DNA of 64,000 bases. It comes from Xanthomonas melonis (GTDB lineage: Bacteria; Pseudomonadota; Gammaproteobacteria; Xanthomonadales; Xanthomonadaceae). Shown here piece after piece: positions 25,957-37,343 of the stretch (the first letter of the stretch is position 1; the number at the start of each line of letters is the position of its first letter). The notes under the pieces are model-generated. The model had not been told where the DNA came from. It saw only the letters and a list, made by a program, of their open reading frames with translations, and made no database searches. The position numbers and the translations under genes are program-made. The stretch is taken from NCBI RefSeq assembly GCF_020783655.1, contig NZ_JAJGQH010000005.1, positions 62,001-126,000 of the forward strand, in the 5' to 3' direction.

Positions 25957-25983
25957 TCAAGCACACGCTTGCCCAGCCGATAG
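25957..25983 (+). promoter_or_regulatory. FliA (sigma-28) promoter for the exported helical protein
   Basis: TCAA at 25957-25960, 15-base spacer, GCCGATAG at 25976-25983 (seven of eight). It lies 49 bases upstream of the gene at 26032. Confidence 0.65.
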
Positions 25984-26031
25984 ACAAGGCACTGAGGGCT
26001 GCACGCCCGCGTCAAGTCGAAGGAAGTCCGC

Positions 26032-26565
26032 ATGCATATCGCCAATTCCGTCCGCTCTGCCCGCCCGTTGCTGGCTGCCGTGTTTGCCGTCGCCTTGCTG
26101 GCCGCCGGCACCTCCCTGCCACCGTCGTTCGCCGCACCGGCCGCGCCGGTGTCCGTGCTGCTGGACAGCGTTCCGGTGACGGCGCTGCAGTCGCTGGCTG
26201 TGGATCTGGTGCAGCTGCGCGAGCAACAGCGTGCGCAGCTCGCCGTCTCGCACGACGTCGAGCGCGTGCAAGCCTACGACGAGCGTCTGGGCAGCCTGCA
26301 CCATCGCATCGCCAGGCACGCCGGCTATTTTCAGGCCACCGCCCCACAAGGCGAGCAGGCGCAGCAATTCGCACGGGTGCAGCAGCAGTTGGGCCGCTAT
26401 CTGGCGCAGCACCGCCAGGCCAACCGCGACCTGCACGCGGGCGACCTGCATGCGGCGCAGGCCCTGTCGCTGGGGCACGCGGGCGATACCCGCCAGCTGC
26501 TGTGGACCGAACTGCACAACCTGCAGGCATCGGTGTCCGGAGACGGTCGGCCGCAACGCCGCTGA
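26032..26565 (+). CDS. Exported helical protein resembling a lone four-helix-bundle sensor domain
   Basis: 177 residues: an N-terminal signal sequence (ARPLLAAVFAVALLAAGTSL, likely cut near AAPAAP) and a mature helical part (LVQLREQQRAQLAVSHDVERV, ARVQQQLGRYLAQHRQANRDL) that resembles the 4HB ligand-binding domain of chemoreceptors. It has no second membrane segment, HAMP or signalling domain. GAAGGAAG precedes ATG 26032 and a good sigma-28 promoter lies upstream, so it is expressed rather than debris. It sits between two receptor genes, 168 bases before MCP 2. It could be a periplasmic ligand-binding helper for a receptor, or a receptor remnant that still has its promoter. Not a recognised named family. 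Confidence 0.75.
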   Translation: MHIANSVRSARPLLAAVFAVALLAAGTSLPPSFAAPAAPVSVLLDSVPVTALQSLAVDLVQLREQQRAQLAVSHDVERVQAYDERLGSLHHRIARHAGYFQATAPQGEQAQQFARVQQQLGRYLAQHRQANRDLHAGDLHAAQALSLGHAGDTRQLLWTELHNLQASVSGDGRPQRR

Positions 26566-26733
26566 ATCTACCGCGTCGGCCTGCGCATCGCGGCCGGCAC
26601 GCTTGGCACCGCGTCGCGTGCGCGACGCGCAGGTGCAGCAGGTGCTGTCCCGTTACACGACCGCCAGGCACTCAACCTTTCGCAGTCGCTATTTGCCATA
26701 TCCCGGTCATATTCCTTTCGCTGGATACCCGCC

Positions 26734-28917
26734 ATGACGTTCAAGAGTTCGCTCGCGAAGACGCTCGCCAATGTTCCGCTGAAACGCAAATTCCTGATCC
26801 AGACCACCCTGGTGGCGCTGGGCATCATCGCGTTGGCGGTAGTGGCCGCGCGCATGCAGTACGTGGATCTCACCGACACCCGCCGCGATGGCCTCAAGAG
26901 CCAGATCGAGATGGCGATCGCGGTGGTCAATGGCTACGCCGAGCGCGCCGAGAAAGGCGAGATGGATGTAGACGCCGCCAAGAAGGCAGCGCTGACGACG
27001 CTGTCCAGCATGCGCGCACGCGGTGGCGTGGACTACATCTACGTGACCGACCAGGCGCCGGTGATGCTGATGCATCCCACCCGTCCGGATCTGAACGGCA
27101 AGCCGCTCAACGACGTGCTCAGCCCCGACGGCAAGCGCATCTTCCCGGCCTTCGTGACCGCCGCGCAGGCCGGTGGCGGCTATGTCGACTACACCTGGGC
27201 CAAGCCGGGCAAGAAGGATCCGGTGCAGAAGACCTCCTACGCGGCGTTGTACAAGCCGTGGGGCTGGGTGATCGGCACCGGCGTGTACCTGGACGATACC
27301 CAGTCGCAGGCCATCGCCTTCACCGCCATCGTGGCGGTGGCCGGCGGTCTGCTGGTGCTGCTCAATCTGCTGGTGGGCTGGATGATCGGCAACTCGGTCC
27401 TGGAACCAGTGGCGCGCGCCCTGGCCGCGATCAAGGGCGTGTCACGCGGCGACCTGAGCGTGCGCACGGCAGACCATGGCACCGATGAGATCGGCCAGAT
27501 GCTCAAGGCCACCGACGAGATGGTGCAGACCCTGGAGCGCTTCTCCGCGCAGACCAAGGTGATGGTGCACATGCACGCCGGCGAGGACGTCACCCACCGC
27601 ATGCCGACCGATTTCCCCGGTGTCTACGGCGAGCTGGCCGGCGGCATCAACACGATGATCTTCGAGCACCTGGACGCCATCGTCGATGCCATCGGCATCC
27701 TCAACGAATACGCCCAGGGCGACCTGTCGCGCGATGCGGCCCGCCTGCCCGGCACCCGTGCCGTGCTGCACGAGGCCATGGACGCGGCCAAGGCCAGCCT
27801 GCTGGCGATCAACAACGAGATCAAGCGCCTGGCGCAGGCCGCCGCCAACGGCGACTTCAGCCAGCGCGGCGACGCGGCGCGCTTCAAGCACGATTCGGCG
27901 CGCATGATCAACGACCTCAACGCGATGATGGACGTCAGCGACCGCAATCTGGGCAAGCTTTCCGAGCTGTTGGCGGCGCTGGCAGAAGGCGACCTTACCG
28001 CGCGCATGGATGGCCAGTTCCACGGCGTGTTCGCCCGCATGCGCGACGATGCCAACACCACGGCCACCCAGTTGGCCGGCATCGTCGGGCGCATCCAGCA
28101 GGCGGCCGCGTCCATCACCGGCTCGGCCAGCGAAATCGCCGCGGGCAACAACGATCTGTCGCAGCGCACCGAGCAACAGGCGGCCAATCTGGAAGAAACC
28201 GCCGCCTCGATGGAAGAACTCACCTCCACCGTCAAGCAGAACGCAGAAAGCGCCCGTCAGGCCAACCAGCTGGCGATCGGTGCGGCCAGCGTCGCGTCGC
28301 AGGGCGGCCAGGTGGTCAGCCAGGTGGTCGATACGATGAGTGGCATCGAGGCCTCTTCCAAGAAGATCGCCGAGATCATCTCCGTCATCGACGGCATCGC
28401 GTTCCAGACCAATATCCTGGCCTTGAATGCAGCGGTGGAAGCCGCGCGTGCCGGCGAACAGGGGCGCGGTTTCGCGGTGGTGGCTTCCGAGGTCCGCACC
28501 CTCGCACAGCGCTCTGCCGGCGCGGCCAAGGAGATCAAGCACCTGATCGACGACTCGGTCGGCAAGGTGACGCAGGGTTCGGCGCTGGTGGATCAGGCCG
28601 GCAAGACCATGGCCGAGATCGTCTCTTCGGTGCAGCGGGTGACCGACATCATGAGCGAGATCTCCGCCGCCTCGCAGGAACAGTCGGCCGGCATCGAGCA
28701 GGTCAATCTCACCGTCACCCAGATGGACGAGAGCACCCAGCAGAACGCCGCGCTGGTGGAAGAAGCCACCGCTGCGGCCAACGCCATGCAGCAACAGGCG
28801 CAGCAGCTCGACGATGCGGTGGCGATCTTCCGCCTGTCCGCTGGCGGATCCGCTCAGCATGGGCACGCGGCAGCACATCCGCCAGCACGCCCACGCGTGG
28901 CGCTGGTCGCTCACTGA
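26734..28917 (+). CDS. Methyl-accepting chemotaxis protein 2 (sCache sensor, no C-terminal pentapeptide)
   Basis: 727 residues. TM1 about 20-41; the periplasmic part (42-190) has the sCache_2 pattern [31 protein letters not shown] and [17 protein letters not shown], typical of small-molecule sensors; TM2 about 192-216. Cytoplasmic HAMP repeats follow (GDLSVRT, EDVTHRM, GDLSRDA, GDFSQRG, GDLTARM), then the signalling hairpin. It ends ...RPRVALVAH with no WxEF peptide. No Shine-Dalgarno or own sigma-28 site is clear; it may be read from the promoter of the gene at 26032. Confidence 0.93.
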   Translation: MTFKSSLAKTLANVPLKRKFLIQTTLVALGIIALAVVAARMQYVDLTDTRRDGLKSQIEMAIAVVNGYAERAEKGEMDVDAAKKAALTTLSSMRARGGVDYIYVTDQAPVMLMHPTRPDLNGKPLNDVLSPDGKRIFPAFVTAAQAGGGYVDYTWAKPGKKDPVQKTSYAALYKPWGWVIGTGVYLDDTQSQAIAFTAIVAVAGGLLVLLNLLVGWMIGNSVLEPVARALAAIKGVSRGDLSVRTADHGTDEIGQMLKATDEMVQTLERFSAQTKVMVHMHAGEDVTHRMPTDFPGVYGELAGGINTMIFEHLDAIVDAIGILNEYAQGDLSRDAARLPGTRAVLHEAMDAAKASLLAINNEIKRLAQAAANGDFSQRGDAARFKHDSARMINDLNAMMDVSDRNLGKLSELLAALAEGDLTARMDGQFHGVFARMRDDANTTATQLAGIVGRIQQAAASITGSASEIAAGNNDLSQRTEQQAANLEETAASMEELTSTVKQNAESARQANQLAIGAASVASQGGQVVSQVVDTMSGIEASSKKIAEIISVIDGIAFQTNILALNAAVEAARAGEQGRGFAVVASEVRTLAQRSAGAAKEIKHLIDDSVGKVTQGSALVDQAGKTMAEIVSSVQRVTDIMSEISAASQEQSAGIEQVNLTVTQMDESTQQNAALVEEATAAANAMQQQAQQLDDAVAIFRLSAGGSAQHGHAAAHPPARPRVALVAH

Positions 28918-28925
28918 TCGCATCG

Positions 28926-28948
28926 ACCCCCGCTCCGGCGGGGGTTTT
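28926..28948 (+). terminator. Intrinsic terminator after MCP 2
   Basis: Stem acccccgc / gcgggggt with loop tccg, followed by tttt; 9 bases after the stop codon. Confidence 0.75.
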
Positions 28949-29217
28949 GCGTTCTGCGCCATGACGCGCCGCGTTGCATAGGAGCATCGGTCGTCGCGCC
29001 ACGCGGGATCGTGTCATCCATCGACGCATGCATCGCCATCGCGGCCCGCCAGGGCGGGCTCGGCGAACCGGCATCAACGGTGCCCCACTGCCCGATGAAC
29101 GGAGCAGCTCGGAAAACGCAGGGATCCGGTTCGTCGAACGCCATGCCAGCCAATGCTCTTGCGAAACACCGCCAACTCAGGGGCGCCTGCGGCAACGGCG
29201 TTCAGACGCTTGAAAAG

Positions 29218-29244
29218 TAAAGAAACACCGCTGCTGGCCGTTAG
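29218..29244 (+). promoter_or_regulatory. FliA (sigma-28) promoter for MCP 3
   Basis: TAAA at 29218-29221, 15-base spacer, GCCGTTAG at 29237-29244; 41 bases before the MCP 3 start. The rest of the gap 28949-29217 holds nothing I can identify. Confidence 0.65.
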
Positions 29245-29284
29245 CGTGCAGGACGTTGCCATGCGACACCCCGGAGTAAAAAAG

Positions 29285-31534
29285 ATGAACAAATTCAACG
29301 ACTGGCCCATCCGCCGCAAACTGATGTTTGCGTTCTGCCTGAGTGCGGTCCTCACTGCCCTGCTCGGCGGGTTGGGCTTCTCGCGCATGAAGCAGATGCA
29401 GCAGCAGACAGTGCTGATCAATGAAGACATCGTGCCGGTGTTGAGCCGTCTGTCGGAACTGCGCGCGTTCGGTGGCGAATTCCGCATCTATGAGTCCGGA
29501 CAATTCGTCAATCTCGAAAATCCCGAGCGCTACGATTACTTCCTGACCCGCATGGACGAGATCCAGGGCAAGTACGCGCAGACGCAGAAGGCCCTGGAAG
29601 CCAAGATCGGCGCCGGCTCTCCCCTGAAGGCCGGCTACGACAAGCTCGAGCAGCAAAGCGCCAGCTACTTCGAGGCCAACAAGACCCTGCGCGCGCTCTA
29701 CAAGGACCCCGACTACGCGGCCGCCGTGCGTGCGAACAAGCAGTCCGGCGACATCCGCAAGGTGCTGTTCGAAACCATCGACAAGATGTACGCCGAACAG
29801 TCCGCCGCGTTGGCCAGCATGGTGGCCGCCAGCAGCGCCTCGTTCAAGGCAACCAGCGTCGTGCTGCTGATCGGCACCTTGCTGATGGCCGCCCTGGCGG
29901 TGACCTTCGGCTGGCTGATCGCACGCAGCATCACCACGCCGTTGTCCAAAGCGCTGGCCGCCATCCAGGCCGTGTCGCGCGGCGACCTCGGCGTGCAGAT
30001 CGGCAACACCAGCAAGGACGAGATCGGCCAGATGCTCGACGCCACCGGCGGCATGACCCGCATGCTGCGGCGCTTCTCCGACGAGACCGCGCGCATGTCG
30101 CATCTGCATGCGGCCGAGGACATCACGCACCGCATGCCCGAGGACTTCCCTGGCGTGTACGGCACGCTGGCCAGCGGCATCAATACGATGATCTTCGAAC
30201 ATCTGGATGCCATCGTCGATTCGGTCAACGTCCTCAACCAGTACGCCCAGGGCGACCTGAGCCAGGATGCGCGCCGCCTGCCCGGTAGCCGCGCCGTGCT
30301 CCACGAAGCCATGGACGCGGCCAAGGCCAGCCTGCTGGCGATCAATACCGAGATCAAGCAACTGGCGCAGGCCGCAGCGGCAGGCGACTTCAGCGCCCGC
30401 GGCGATGCGGCGCGCTTCAAGTACGACTTCGCGGTGATGGTGGCCGATCTGAATTCGATGATGGACGTCAGCGACCGCAACCTGGGCAAGCTGTCGCAGT
30501 TGCTCGCGGCGGTGGCCGATGGCGACCTCACCGCGCGCATGGACGGGCAGTTCCACGGCGTGTTCGCGCGCCTGCGCGACGATGCCAATGCCACCGTGCA
30601 ACGCCTGACCGACATCGTCGGTCGCATCAAGCACTCCACGCTGGCCATCAACACCGCCGCTGGCGAAATCGCCGCCGGCAATCAGGATCTGTCGCAGCGC
30701 ACCGAACAGCAGGCGGCCAACCTGGAAGAAACCGCTGCCTCGATGGAAGAACTCACCTCCACCGTCAAGCAGAACGCCGAGCATGCGCGGCAGGCCAACC
30801 AGTTGGCGATCGGCGCCGCCGGCGTGGCCTCGCACGGCGGCGAAGTGGTCGGCCAGGTGGTCACCACCATGTCCGGTATCGAGACCTCGTCGAAGAAGAT
30901 CGCCGAGATCATCTCCGTCATCGACGGCATCGCCTTCCAGACCAATATCCTGGCCTTGAATGCGGCCGTGGAAGCGGCGCGTGCCGGCGAACAGGGCCGC
31001 GGCTTCGCGGTGGTGGCCTCGGAAGTGCGCACGCTCGCACAGCGCTCGGCGGGTGCTGCCAAGGAGATCAAGGGCCTGATCGACGACTCGGTGAGCAAAG
31101 TGGCCGAAGGCTCGGCGCTGGTGAACCAGGCCGGCAGCACCATGAGCGAGATCGTCTCCTCGGTGCAGCGCGTGACCGACATCATGAGCGAGATCTCCGC
31201 CGCATCGCAGGAACAGTCTGCAGGTATCGAGCAGGTCAACCAGACCGTCACCCACATGGACGAAGCCACCCAGCAGAATGCGGCGCTGGTGGAAGAAGCC
31301 ACGGCCGCGGCGCGCTCGATGGAAGAACAGGCCCAGCAACTCACCGAAGCGGTGGCGCTGTTCCGGCTGTCGGCCGAGCTGGAAGCGGTCACCCGCGCCA
31401 CCCCGGTGGTACGTCGGACAGCCACCGCAACCGCGACGCCCGCCAGCGCAGCCGCACAGCCTGCCGCGCGGCCGGCGCCGCGCGCGGCGGTGGCCACGGC
31501 AACCTCCAATGAGTCGGACTGGGCGGAATTCTGA
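29285..31534 (+). CDS. Methyl-accepting chemotaxis protein 3 (4HB sensor, DWAEF tail)
   Basis: 749 residues. TM1 about 12-32 ([21 protein letters not shown]), helical periplasmic 4HB domain, TM2 about 195-217 ([23 protein letters not shown]), five HAMP-like motifs ([35 protein letters not shown]), signalling domain and a Thr/Ala/Pro linker to the C-terminal DWAEF. ATG 29285 follows CCGGAG; a longer frame from 29153 runs across the promoter and is rejected. It shares HAMP sequence features ([16 protein letters not shown]) with MCP 2, so the two form a sub-pair. Confidence 0.93.
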   Translation: MNKFNDWPIRRKLMFAFCLSAVLTALLGGLGFSRMKQMQQQTVLINEDIVPVLSRLSELRAFGGEFRIYESGQFVNLENPERYDYFLTRMDEIQGKYAQTQKALEAKIGAGSPLKAGYDKLEQQSASYFEANKTLRALYKDPDYAAAVRANKQSGDIRKVLFETIDKMYAEQSAALASMVAASSASFKATSVVLLIGTLLMAALAVTFGWLIARSITTPLSKALAAIQAVSRGDLGVQIGNTSKDEIGQMLDATGGMTRMLRRFSDETARMSHLHAAEDITHRMPEDFPGVYGTLASGINTMIFEHLDAIVDSVNVLNQYAQGDLSQDARRLPGSRAVLHEAMDAAKASLLAINTEIKQLAQAAAAGDFSARGDAARFKYDFAVMVADLNSMMDVSDRNLGKLSQLLAAVADGDLTARMDGQFHGVFARLRDDANATVQRLTDIVGRIKHSTLAINTAAGEIAAGNQDLSQRTEQQAANLEETAASMEELTSTVKQNAEHARQANQLAIGAAGVASHGGEVVGQVVTTMSGIETSSKKIAEIISVIDGIAFQTNILALNAAVEAARAGEQGRGFAVVASEVRTLAQRSAGAAKEIKGLIDDSVSKVAEGSALVNQAGSTMSEIVSSVQRVTDIMSEISAASQEQSAGIEQVNQTVTHMDEATQQNAALVEEATAAARSMEEQAQQLTEAVALFRLSAELEAVTRATPVVRRTATATATPASAAAQPAARPAPRAAVATATSNESDWAEF

Positions 31535-31558
31535 TCCGGCGCCGTTAATTGCCTTCCA

Positions 31559-31590
31559 GGCCGCGTCTCTCCGGAGCGCGGCCTTTTCAT
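31559..31590 (+). terminator. Intrinsic terminator after MCP 3
   Basis: Arms ggccgcg and cgcggcc, followed by ttttcattt. The rest of the gap to MCP 4 (31591-31888) is notably AT-rich around 31650-31790 and holds only a weak sigma-28-like match. Confidence 0.75.
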
Positions 31591-31888
31591 TTCAGCAATC
31601 GGAAGGAACGGACTCTGCAATAAACCCTCATGCCAAATCGATCATGGCGCCGCCTTCAAAATATATAAACGGCAGAGTTCGTCAATAAACCATCAACGCG
31701 CGCGAATCGAATTTCATCCGCAGTATTTCCTTGTATTTTCCTATTGCATCGCATCCAGCTATGCAATTTTCATATAGAGGTATCAAGTAATTCCATCGGG
31801 CCGCCGCTATCCGCATCAGCAACGCGTTGCGGCAGCCATACATCGGCATGACCGCGACATCACCTTCACTGTCTCATCGAGGCCCGTC

Positions 31889-34138
31889 ATGACCGCATTC
31901 CTGCAACGCTACAACGTCGGCCCGCGCCTGGCGGCAGCATTCGCCTTACTGATCCTTCTGTCCGGCCTGATCGCCTTCATCGGTTATCGCGGCCTGACCT
32001 CGGCACGCGCCCTGGTGGACGACATCGTCAACCAGAACATGGTGAAGATCCGGCTGTCCAACGACATGATGAATGCCAACTTCATCATCGGCACGCAGCT
32101 GCGCAATGTGGTGTTGCCCACCACCGACGAGCAGAATCGCGAGTTCATCGCGAAGATCCAGGCCGCGCGTGCCGACTACAACAAGGCGCGCGAAGCGCTG
32201 TATGCAATGCCTGCATCTGAGAGAGGCAAGGCGCTGCGCGCGGAGATCGATGCGCGCCGAGCCGAAGTGAAGGTGCTGAACGACAAGGTCATCGATCTGG
32301 TGATGACCGGCCACAGCGATGAAGCATTGCCGCTCATGTTGAACAAGGCCGCACCGGCCACCCAGATCTGGCAGGACAAGATTGCCGAGAACATCGATCT
32401 GCAGGACGAGATGGCGGCGGCCGCATCGGCCGTGGCGTTGAAGTCGATGGCCGACTCGCGCCAGCTGCTGATCGGTGGAACGCTGCTGGTGGTGCTGTTG
32501 AGCAGCGTCCTGGGCCTGCTGATCACCCGCAGCCTCACCCTGCCCTTGAGCCGGGCCACCCGCGCGGCCGAAGCGATCGCCGGCGGCTCGCTGGACAACG
32601 ACGTCGACACCCAGTTCAACGACGAAACCGGCCGCCTGCTCAAGGCCATGCACAAGATGCAGTCGCAGCTGCGCAATCTGCTGGCCGCGCAGACCGACAT
32701 GGCCCGCCGCCACGACGAAGGCCAGATCAGCTTCCGTATCGACGCCGAGGCGTTCCCTGGCGAGTATGGCCGCATGGCCAGCGACACCAACAACCTGGTG
32801 GCCTCGCATATCGCAGTGAAGATGAAGCTGGCGCAGATCATGGGACGCTATGCGATCGGCGATCTCAGCGAAGACATGGACAAGCTGCCGGGCGAAAAGG
32901 CCGTGCTGACCGAGACCATGGCACAGGTCAAATCCAACCTGTCGGCGATGAACACCGAAATCAAGCACCTGGCGCAGTCCGCCGCCAACGGCGACTTCAG
33001 CGCCCGCGGCGATGCCGACCGTTTCCAGTACGACTTCAAGGTGATGGTCGATAGCCTGAACACCTTGATGGCCACCGCCGACGGCAACCTGCAGTCGTTG
33101 TCGGGCCTGTTGCAGGCGATCGCCGCAGGCGACCTCACCGCCCGCATGAGCGGCGAGTTCCGCGGTGTGTTCGCACAGATGCGCGACGACGCCAACGCCA
33201 CCGCCGCCCAGCTGGCGCAGATCGTCGATGGCATCAAACAGTCGGCCGTGTCGATCAAGGGCGCCGCCAGCGAGATCGCCGCCGGCAACCAGGACCTGTC
33301 GCAGCGCACCGAACAACAGGCAGCGAATCTGGAAGAAACCGCCGCCTCGATGGAAGAACTCACCTCCACCGTCAAGCAGAACGCCGAGAGCGCGCGTCAG
33401 GCCAACCAGCTGGCGATCGGCGCGGCCAGTGTCGCCTCGCAGGGCGGCGAGATCGTCAGCAAGGTCGTGCAGACCATGAGTGGCATCGAAGCATCGTCCA
33501 GGAAGATCGCCGACATCATCTCGGTCATCGACGGCATCGCCTTCCAGACCAACATCCTGGCCTTGAATGCCGCCGTGGAAGCGGCGCGCGCCGGCGAACA
33601 GGGCCGTGGCTTCGCGGTCGTCGCCAGCGAGGTGCGGACCCTGGCGCAGCGGTCTTCCGGTGCCGCCAAGGAGATCAAGGGCCTGATCGACGACTCGGTG
33701 CAACGCGTGGCCGACGGCTCGGTGCTGGTGCACGACGCCGGCAAGACCATGGGCGAGATCGTGGCCAGCGTGCAACGCGTCACCGACATCATGGGCGAGA
33801 TCTCCGCCGCCTCGCAGGAGCAGTCGGCCGGCATCGAACAGGTCAACCAGACCGTGACCCAGATGGACGAGACCACCCAGCAGAACGCCGCCTTGGTGGA
33901 AGAAGCCACCGCCGCCGCACGGGCGCTGGAAGAACAGGCCACCGGGCTGACCGACGCGGTGGCGGTGTTCAAGACCGACGCAGGTCACGCACAGCCGGTC
34001 GTGCGTGCCGCCTCGGTGCAACCGGCAGTGACCCCGGCACTCAGGGCGCAGCTGGCGGCGGCAGGTCGCACCACCGCCTCCAGGCCGCGTCCGGCGGTCG
34101 CCGCATCCGGCAGCGACGCCAGCTGGCAGGAGTTCTAG
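31889..34138 (+). CDS. Methyl-accepting chemotaxis protein 4 (4HB sensor, SWQEF tail)
   Basis: 749 residues. It begins [20 protein letters not shown]1 about 13-34; the periplasmic domain (35-190) is a four-helix bundle with the pattern [21 protein letters not shown], closely matching MCP 6 (ATERWQ/ATQIWQ region). TM2 about 191-212. HAMP repeats: [35 protein letters not shown]. Signalling domain with [19 protein letters not shown]. Ends SWQEF. MCP 4 and MCP 6 look like recent duplicates. Confidence 0.93.
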   Translation: MTAFLQRYNVGPRLAAAFALLILLSGLIAFIGYRGLTSARALVDDIVNQNMVKIRLSNDMMNANFIIGTQLRNVVLPTTDEQNREFIAKIQAARADYNKAREALYAMPASERGKALRAEIDARRAEVKVLNDKVIDLVMTGHSDEALPLMLNKAAPATQIWQDKIAENIDLQDEMAAAASAVALKSMADSRQLLIGGTLLVVLLSSVLGLLITRSLTLPLSRATRAAEAIAGGSLDNDVDTQFNDETGRLLKAMHKMQSQLRNLLAAQTDMARRHDEGQISFRIDAEAFPGEYGRMASDTNNLVASHIAVKMKLAQIMGRYAIGDLSEDMDKLPGEKAVLTETMAQVKSNLSAMNTEIKHLAQSAANGDFSARGDADRFQYDFKVMVDSLNTLMATADGNLQSLSGLLQAIAAGDLTARMSGEFRGVFAQMRDDANATAAQLAQIVDGIKQSAVSIKGAASEIAAGNQDLSQRTEQQAANLEETAASMEELTSTVKQNAESARQANQLAIGAASVASQGGEIVSKVVQTMSGIEASSRKIADIISVIDGIAFQTNILALNAAVEAARAGEQGRGFAVVASEVRTLAQRSSGAAKEIKGLIDDSVQRVADGSVLVHDAGKTMGEIVASVQRVTDIMGEISAASQEQSAGIEQVNQTVTQMDETTQQNAALVEEATAAARALEEQATGLTDAVAVFKTDAGHAQPVVRAASVQPAVTPALRAQLAAAGRTTASRPRPAVAASGSDASWQEF

Positions 34139-34191
34139 GCAAGCGGACGCGACTTGCTGAACGGTACCGGTCGGCAGCACTGCCGGCCGGC

Positions 34192-34219
34192 TCAAGGCAT
34201 AACAGCTATCGGCCGATAG
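34192..34219 (+). promoter_or_regulatory. Probable FliA (sigma-28) promoter for MCP 5
   Basis: TCAA at 34192-34195, 16-base spacer, GCCGATAG at 34212-34219 (seven of eight). The spacer is one base longer than usual; 26 bases before the MCP 5 start. Confidence 0.5.
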
Positions 34220-34245
34220 CCTGCGTACGCCCAAGAGACGCCTTC

Positions 34246-36714
34246 ATGACCAACGTACCCACGTCATCGCCGCAGCCGGTTCCCACACACCGCTGGATCC
34301 GCCGTTGGGACGATCTGGCCATTGCCGCAAAACTTGGCGCGATCGGGGTGCTGGCCCTGCTCGGCCTGGTCGTTCCGGTCGTGCTCTACAGCGGCAAGCT
34401 CAACGAAAGCGTCGCCATCAGCAGCAACGAGCTGCGCAGCTACGCGCCGCTCGAGCAGATGCTGGGCCTGATCACCGATCTGCACGTGGCCCATGTGGAC
34501 ACGGGCAGCGCTGCCAGCGCAGCGGCGCAGCGGGCCGAACGCGATCTGCAGCGCCTGCTCGCCGCCACCGCCGCCCTGCCCGGCTTCGAACGCAGCCGGG
34601 AACAATTGCTCGCCTTGCAGCAGCGCCACGTCGCGGATGCGGCCGCCAGGGACTATGCCGGAGTGAGCGAACAAGCGTTCGCCGCGCTGGATGCGTTACG
34701 CGACGACAGCCAGCTGGTCTATACGCCGTACATCGAAAGCTATCACCTGGTGGTGGCCACGCTGATCTACAGCCCCGATGCCACCGAGTCGCTGACCCGC
34801 CTGGATGCCGCCAGCGATCCCTCGCAGGCCGGCGACAGCCGCGCCATGCTGCGCGAGCAGCTCAATCAACTGCGGCGTGGTCACGCACGCTTCCGGCACG
34901 AACTCGACAAGGCGATGAGCCTGCTGGAACAGCCGGATCCCGCACTGGCCGCGGCTGCCGGCGCCGAAACCACGCGCGCGACCACTGCCCTGGCCGCACT
35001 CGGCGCTGCGCTGGAAGGCAGCGACGCGCAAGCCGACGCACAGTGGAACGATGCACTCGACACGCTCGGCCAGGCCATGCAGGACCTCAGCCGCATCTCG
35101 CTGCAGGCCTTGCAGCGGCAATCCGAGCGGCATCTGGAGCAGGCACGCGATGCGATGTGGCAGGCGATCGCCGGGCTGTCGCTGCTGGCCGCGTTGATCG
35201 TGGCCTTGGGCTGGTACACCTTGGCGCGGCTGACCCGCAATGTGCGTCGCGCTGCGGCGGTGGCGGCGAACATCGCCCACGGCGAGCTCGCCGACCAGGT
35301 GGTCGCACCTTGCCGCGATGAAACCGGGCAACTGCTGGACAACATGCGCCAGATGCAGCTGCAGCTGCAGCGCGTGCTGGCAGCGCAGAGCGAGATGGCG
35401 CAGCGGCACGACGCCGGCCAGATCAGCTATCGCATGCAGGCCGACAGCTTCCCCGGCGCCTACGCCACCATGGTGAACGACACCAACGCCCTGGTCGCTT
35501 CGCATATCGCGGTGAAGATGCAGCTGGCGCAGATCATGTCGCGCTACGCGGTCGGCGACCTGAGCCAGGACATGCCGCGCCTGCCCGGCGAAAAGGCCGT
35601 CCTCACCGACACCATGGACACGGTCAAGGCCAACCTGTCGGCGATGAACAGCCAGATCAAGCTGCTCGTGCAGGCCGCAGCCAACGGCGACTTCGGTGTA
35701 CGCGGCGATACGCAGCGGTTCGAATACGATTTCCGTGCGATGGTCGAAGGCCTCAACCAGCTGATGGCCACCGCCGATGCCAACCTGGGCGCGCTGTCCA
35801 CGGTGTTGCAGGCGATCGCCGCCGGCGATCTGAACGTGCGCATGCACGGAGACTTCCATGGCGTGTTCGCGCGGATGCGCGACGATGCCAATGCCACAGT
35901 CACGCAACTGGCCGACATCGTCGGACGTATCCAGCGCTCCACCGACGCCATCAACGATGCCGCCAGCGAAATCGCCGCCGGCAACCAGGATCTGTCGCAG
36001 CGCACCGAACAGCAGGCCGCCAACCTGGAGGAAACCGCCGCCTCGATGGAGGAACTCACTTCCACCGTGCGCAACAATGCCGAGCATGCGCGGCGCGCCA
36101 ACCAGCTGGTGGTCGATGCGGCTACGGTGGCCGCGCAGGGCGGCGAAATGGTGGGCCAGGTGGTCGGCACGATGGCCGGCATCCAGGCCGCCTCGCGCAA
36201 GATCGCCGACATCATCGGCGTCATCGATGGCATCGCTTTCCAGACCAATATCCTGGCCTTGAATGCGGCGGTGGAAGCGGCGCGCGCCGGCGAACAGGGC
36301 CGCGGCTTCGCGGTGGTGGCATCGGAAGTGCGTACGCTGGCGCAGCGCTCTGCCGGCGCGGCAAAGGAGATCAAGCAACTGATCGACGATTCGGTGAACC
36401 GGGTCGAACACGGCAACCAGTTGGTAGGCCAGACCGGGCGCACCATGCAGCAGATCGTCGACTCGGTGCAGAGCGTCACCACGATCATGCACGAGATCAG
36501 CGACGCATCGCAGCAGCAGTCGCAAGGCATCGAGCAGGTCGGCCAGACCATCACCCAGATGGACCAGACCACCCAGCAGAATGCAGCGCTGGTGGAAGAA
36601 GCCACCGCCGCTGCCCGCGCGATGGAAGAACAGGCGCAGCAACTGCGCGATGCGGTTGCGGTCTTCCAACTGCACGGCGCCGGGACCGCGTCCCGCGCTC
36701 GCCTGGCTGCCTGA
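34246..36714 (+). CDS. Methyl-accepting chemotaxis protein 5 (large helical sensor, no pentapeptide)
   Basis: 822 residues. A 28-residue N-terminal cytoplasmic part precedes TM1 (about 29-48). The periplasmic region is about 250 residues, long and helical, with [19 protein letters not shown] and repeated Ala/Gln-rich helices, larger than a single 4HB. TM2 lies near 305-325. HAMP repeats: GELADQV, GQISYRM, GDLSQDM, GDFGVRG, GDLNVRM. Signalling domain normal; the adaptation helices contain many Gln. It ends ASRARLAA without a WxEF peptide. Compared with its neighbours, it has NN for QN near [17 protein letters not shown]. Confidence 0.92.
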   Translation: MTNVPTSSPQPVPTHRWIRRWDDLAIAAKLGAIGVLALLGLVVPVVLYSGKLNESVAISSNELRSYAPLEQMLGLITDLHVAHVDTGSAASAAAQRAERDLQRLLAATAALPGFERSREQLLALQQRHVADAAARDYAGVSEQAFAALDALRDDSQLVYTPYIESYHLVVATLIYSPDATESLTRLDAASDPSQAGDSRAMLREQLNQLRRGHARFRHELDKAMSLLEQPDPALAAAAGAETTRATTALAALGAALEGSDAQADAQWNDALDTLGQAMQDLSRISLQALQRQSERHLEQARDAMWQAIAGLSLLAALIVALGWYTLARLTRNVRRAAAVAANIAHGELADQVVAPCRDETGQLLDNMRQMQLQLQRVLAAQSEMAQRHDAGQISYRMQADSFPGAYATMVNDTNALVASHIAVKMQLAQIMSRYAVGDLSQDMPRLPGEKAVLTDTMDTVKANLSAMNSQIKLLVQAAANGDFGVRGDTQRFEYDFRAMVEGLNQLMATADANLGALSTVLQAIAAGDLNVRMHGDFHGVFARMRDDANATVTQLADIVGRIQRSTDAINDAASEIAAGNQDLSQRTEQQAANLEETAASMEELTSTVRNNAEHARRANQLVVDAATVAAQGGEMVGQVVGTMAGIQAASRKIADIIGVIDGIAFQTNILALNAAVEAARAGEQGRGFAVVASEVRTLAQRSAGAAKEIKQLIDDSVNRVEHGNQLVGQTGRTMQQIVDSVQSVTTIMHEISDASQQQSQGIEQVGQTITQMDQTTQQNAALVEEATAAARAMEEQAQQLRDAVAVFQLHGAGTASRARLAA

Positions 36715-37343
36715 GCCGGACTCGACGCGGGGCCGCCTGTCGCGCCCCGCCTGCGCCGCCGCATCATCGATGTAGGCAATGGGCTCCGCCGCCTGCGGCG
36801 TAGCCGCGTGACCGGCACTGCGCACCTCGTTCCGCCTTGCCGGCACGCCGGTCCAGGCAACGCGCCACGCAGCACTTGCCGTTCGACCACAACGTGGCGC
36901 GGTGATCCCAGTCCTTCGGCCAGACACCCCACATCACGCTGTGCCCAGGCGCCTGCACGATCGCCAGCGCTTCTGACCGGCGCTCTCCCTAGTCCACCGT
37001 CTCGACCGGGCATCCGCGCGATCGCTCGCCCCGCCGCCCGTGAATGGCGCATGAAATCGCCGGCACCTGCCACCAGGGCGATCGCCGCTGCGAGGGTGTT
37101 TGCGTGGCGCTTATGCACACCAACGTCACCTCGGTGACGGCCGCCCGTACGCAGCCGGCCAAGCGGGTTCAGCCGCGTGCCGACAACGCCGCTACCCAAT
37201 CACGCAGGCAGCCCCCGTCCTGCAGTCCGGCCCAGCGGCCAATGCTGCTGCGTCGATCGAGCGACGGGGATCTGCCTGCCATGGCTACGCACCTGCACAC
37301 GCCAACGCAATCCCTTCCCGTCCTTCGCTTTCGAGATCTCCAC
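36715..37343. other. Intergenic gap between MCP 5 and MCP 6
   Basis: About 630 bases without a gene I can support. A GC-rich hairpin (gcggggc/gccccgc, 36727-36750) follows MCP 5 and may end its transcript. No clear sigma-28 promoter is visible before MCP 6; small open frames on both strands lack ribosome-binding sites. Confidence 0.5.

Noticed and set aside
31783..31810. Possible sigma-28 promoter for MCP 4 (TCAA, 16 bases, GCCGCTAT)
   Set aside because: Spacer too long and -10 mismatched at key positions; too weak to list as a promoter.
36764..36958. 64-codon minus-strand frame between MCP 5 and MCP 6
   Set aside because: No ribosome-binding site, no similarity recognised; gap treated as non-coding.
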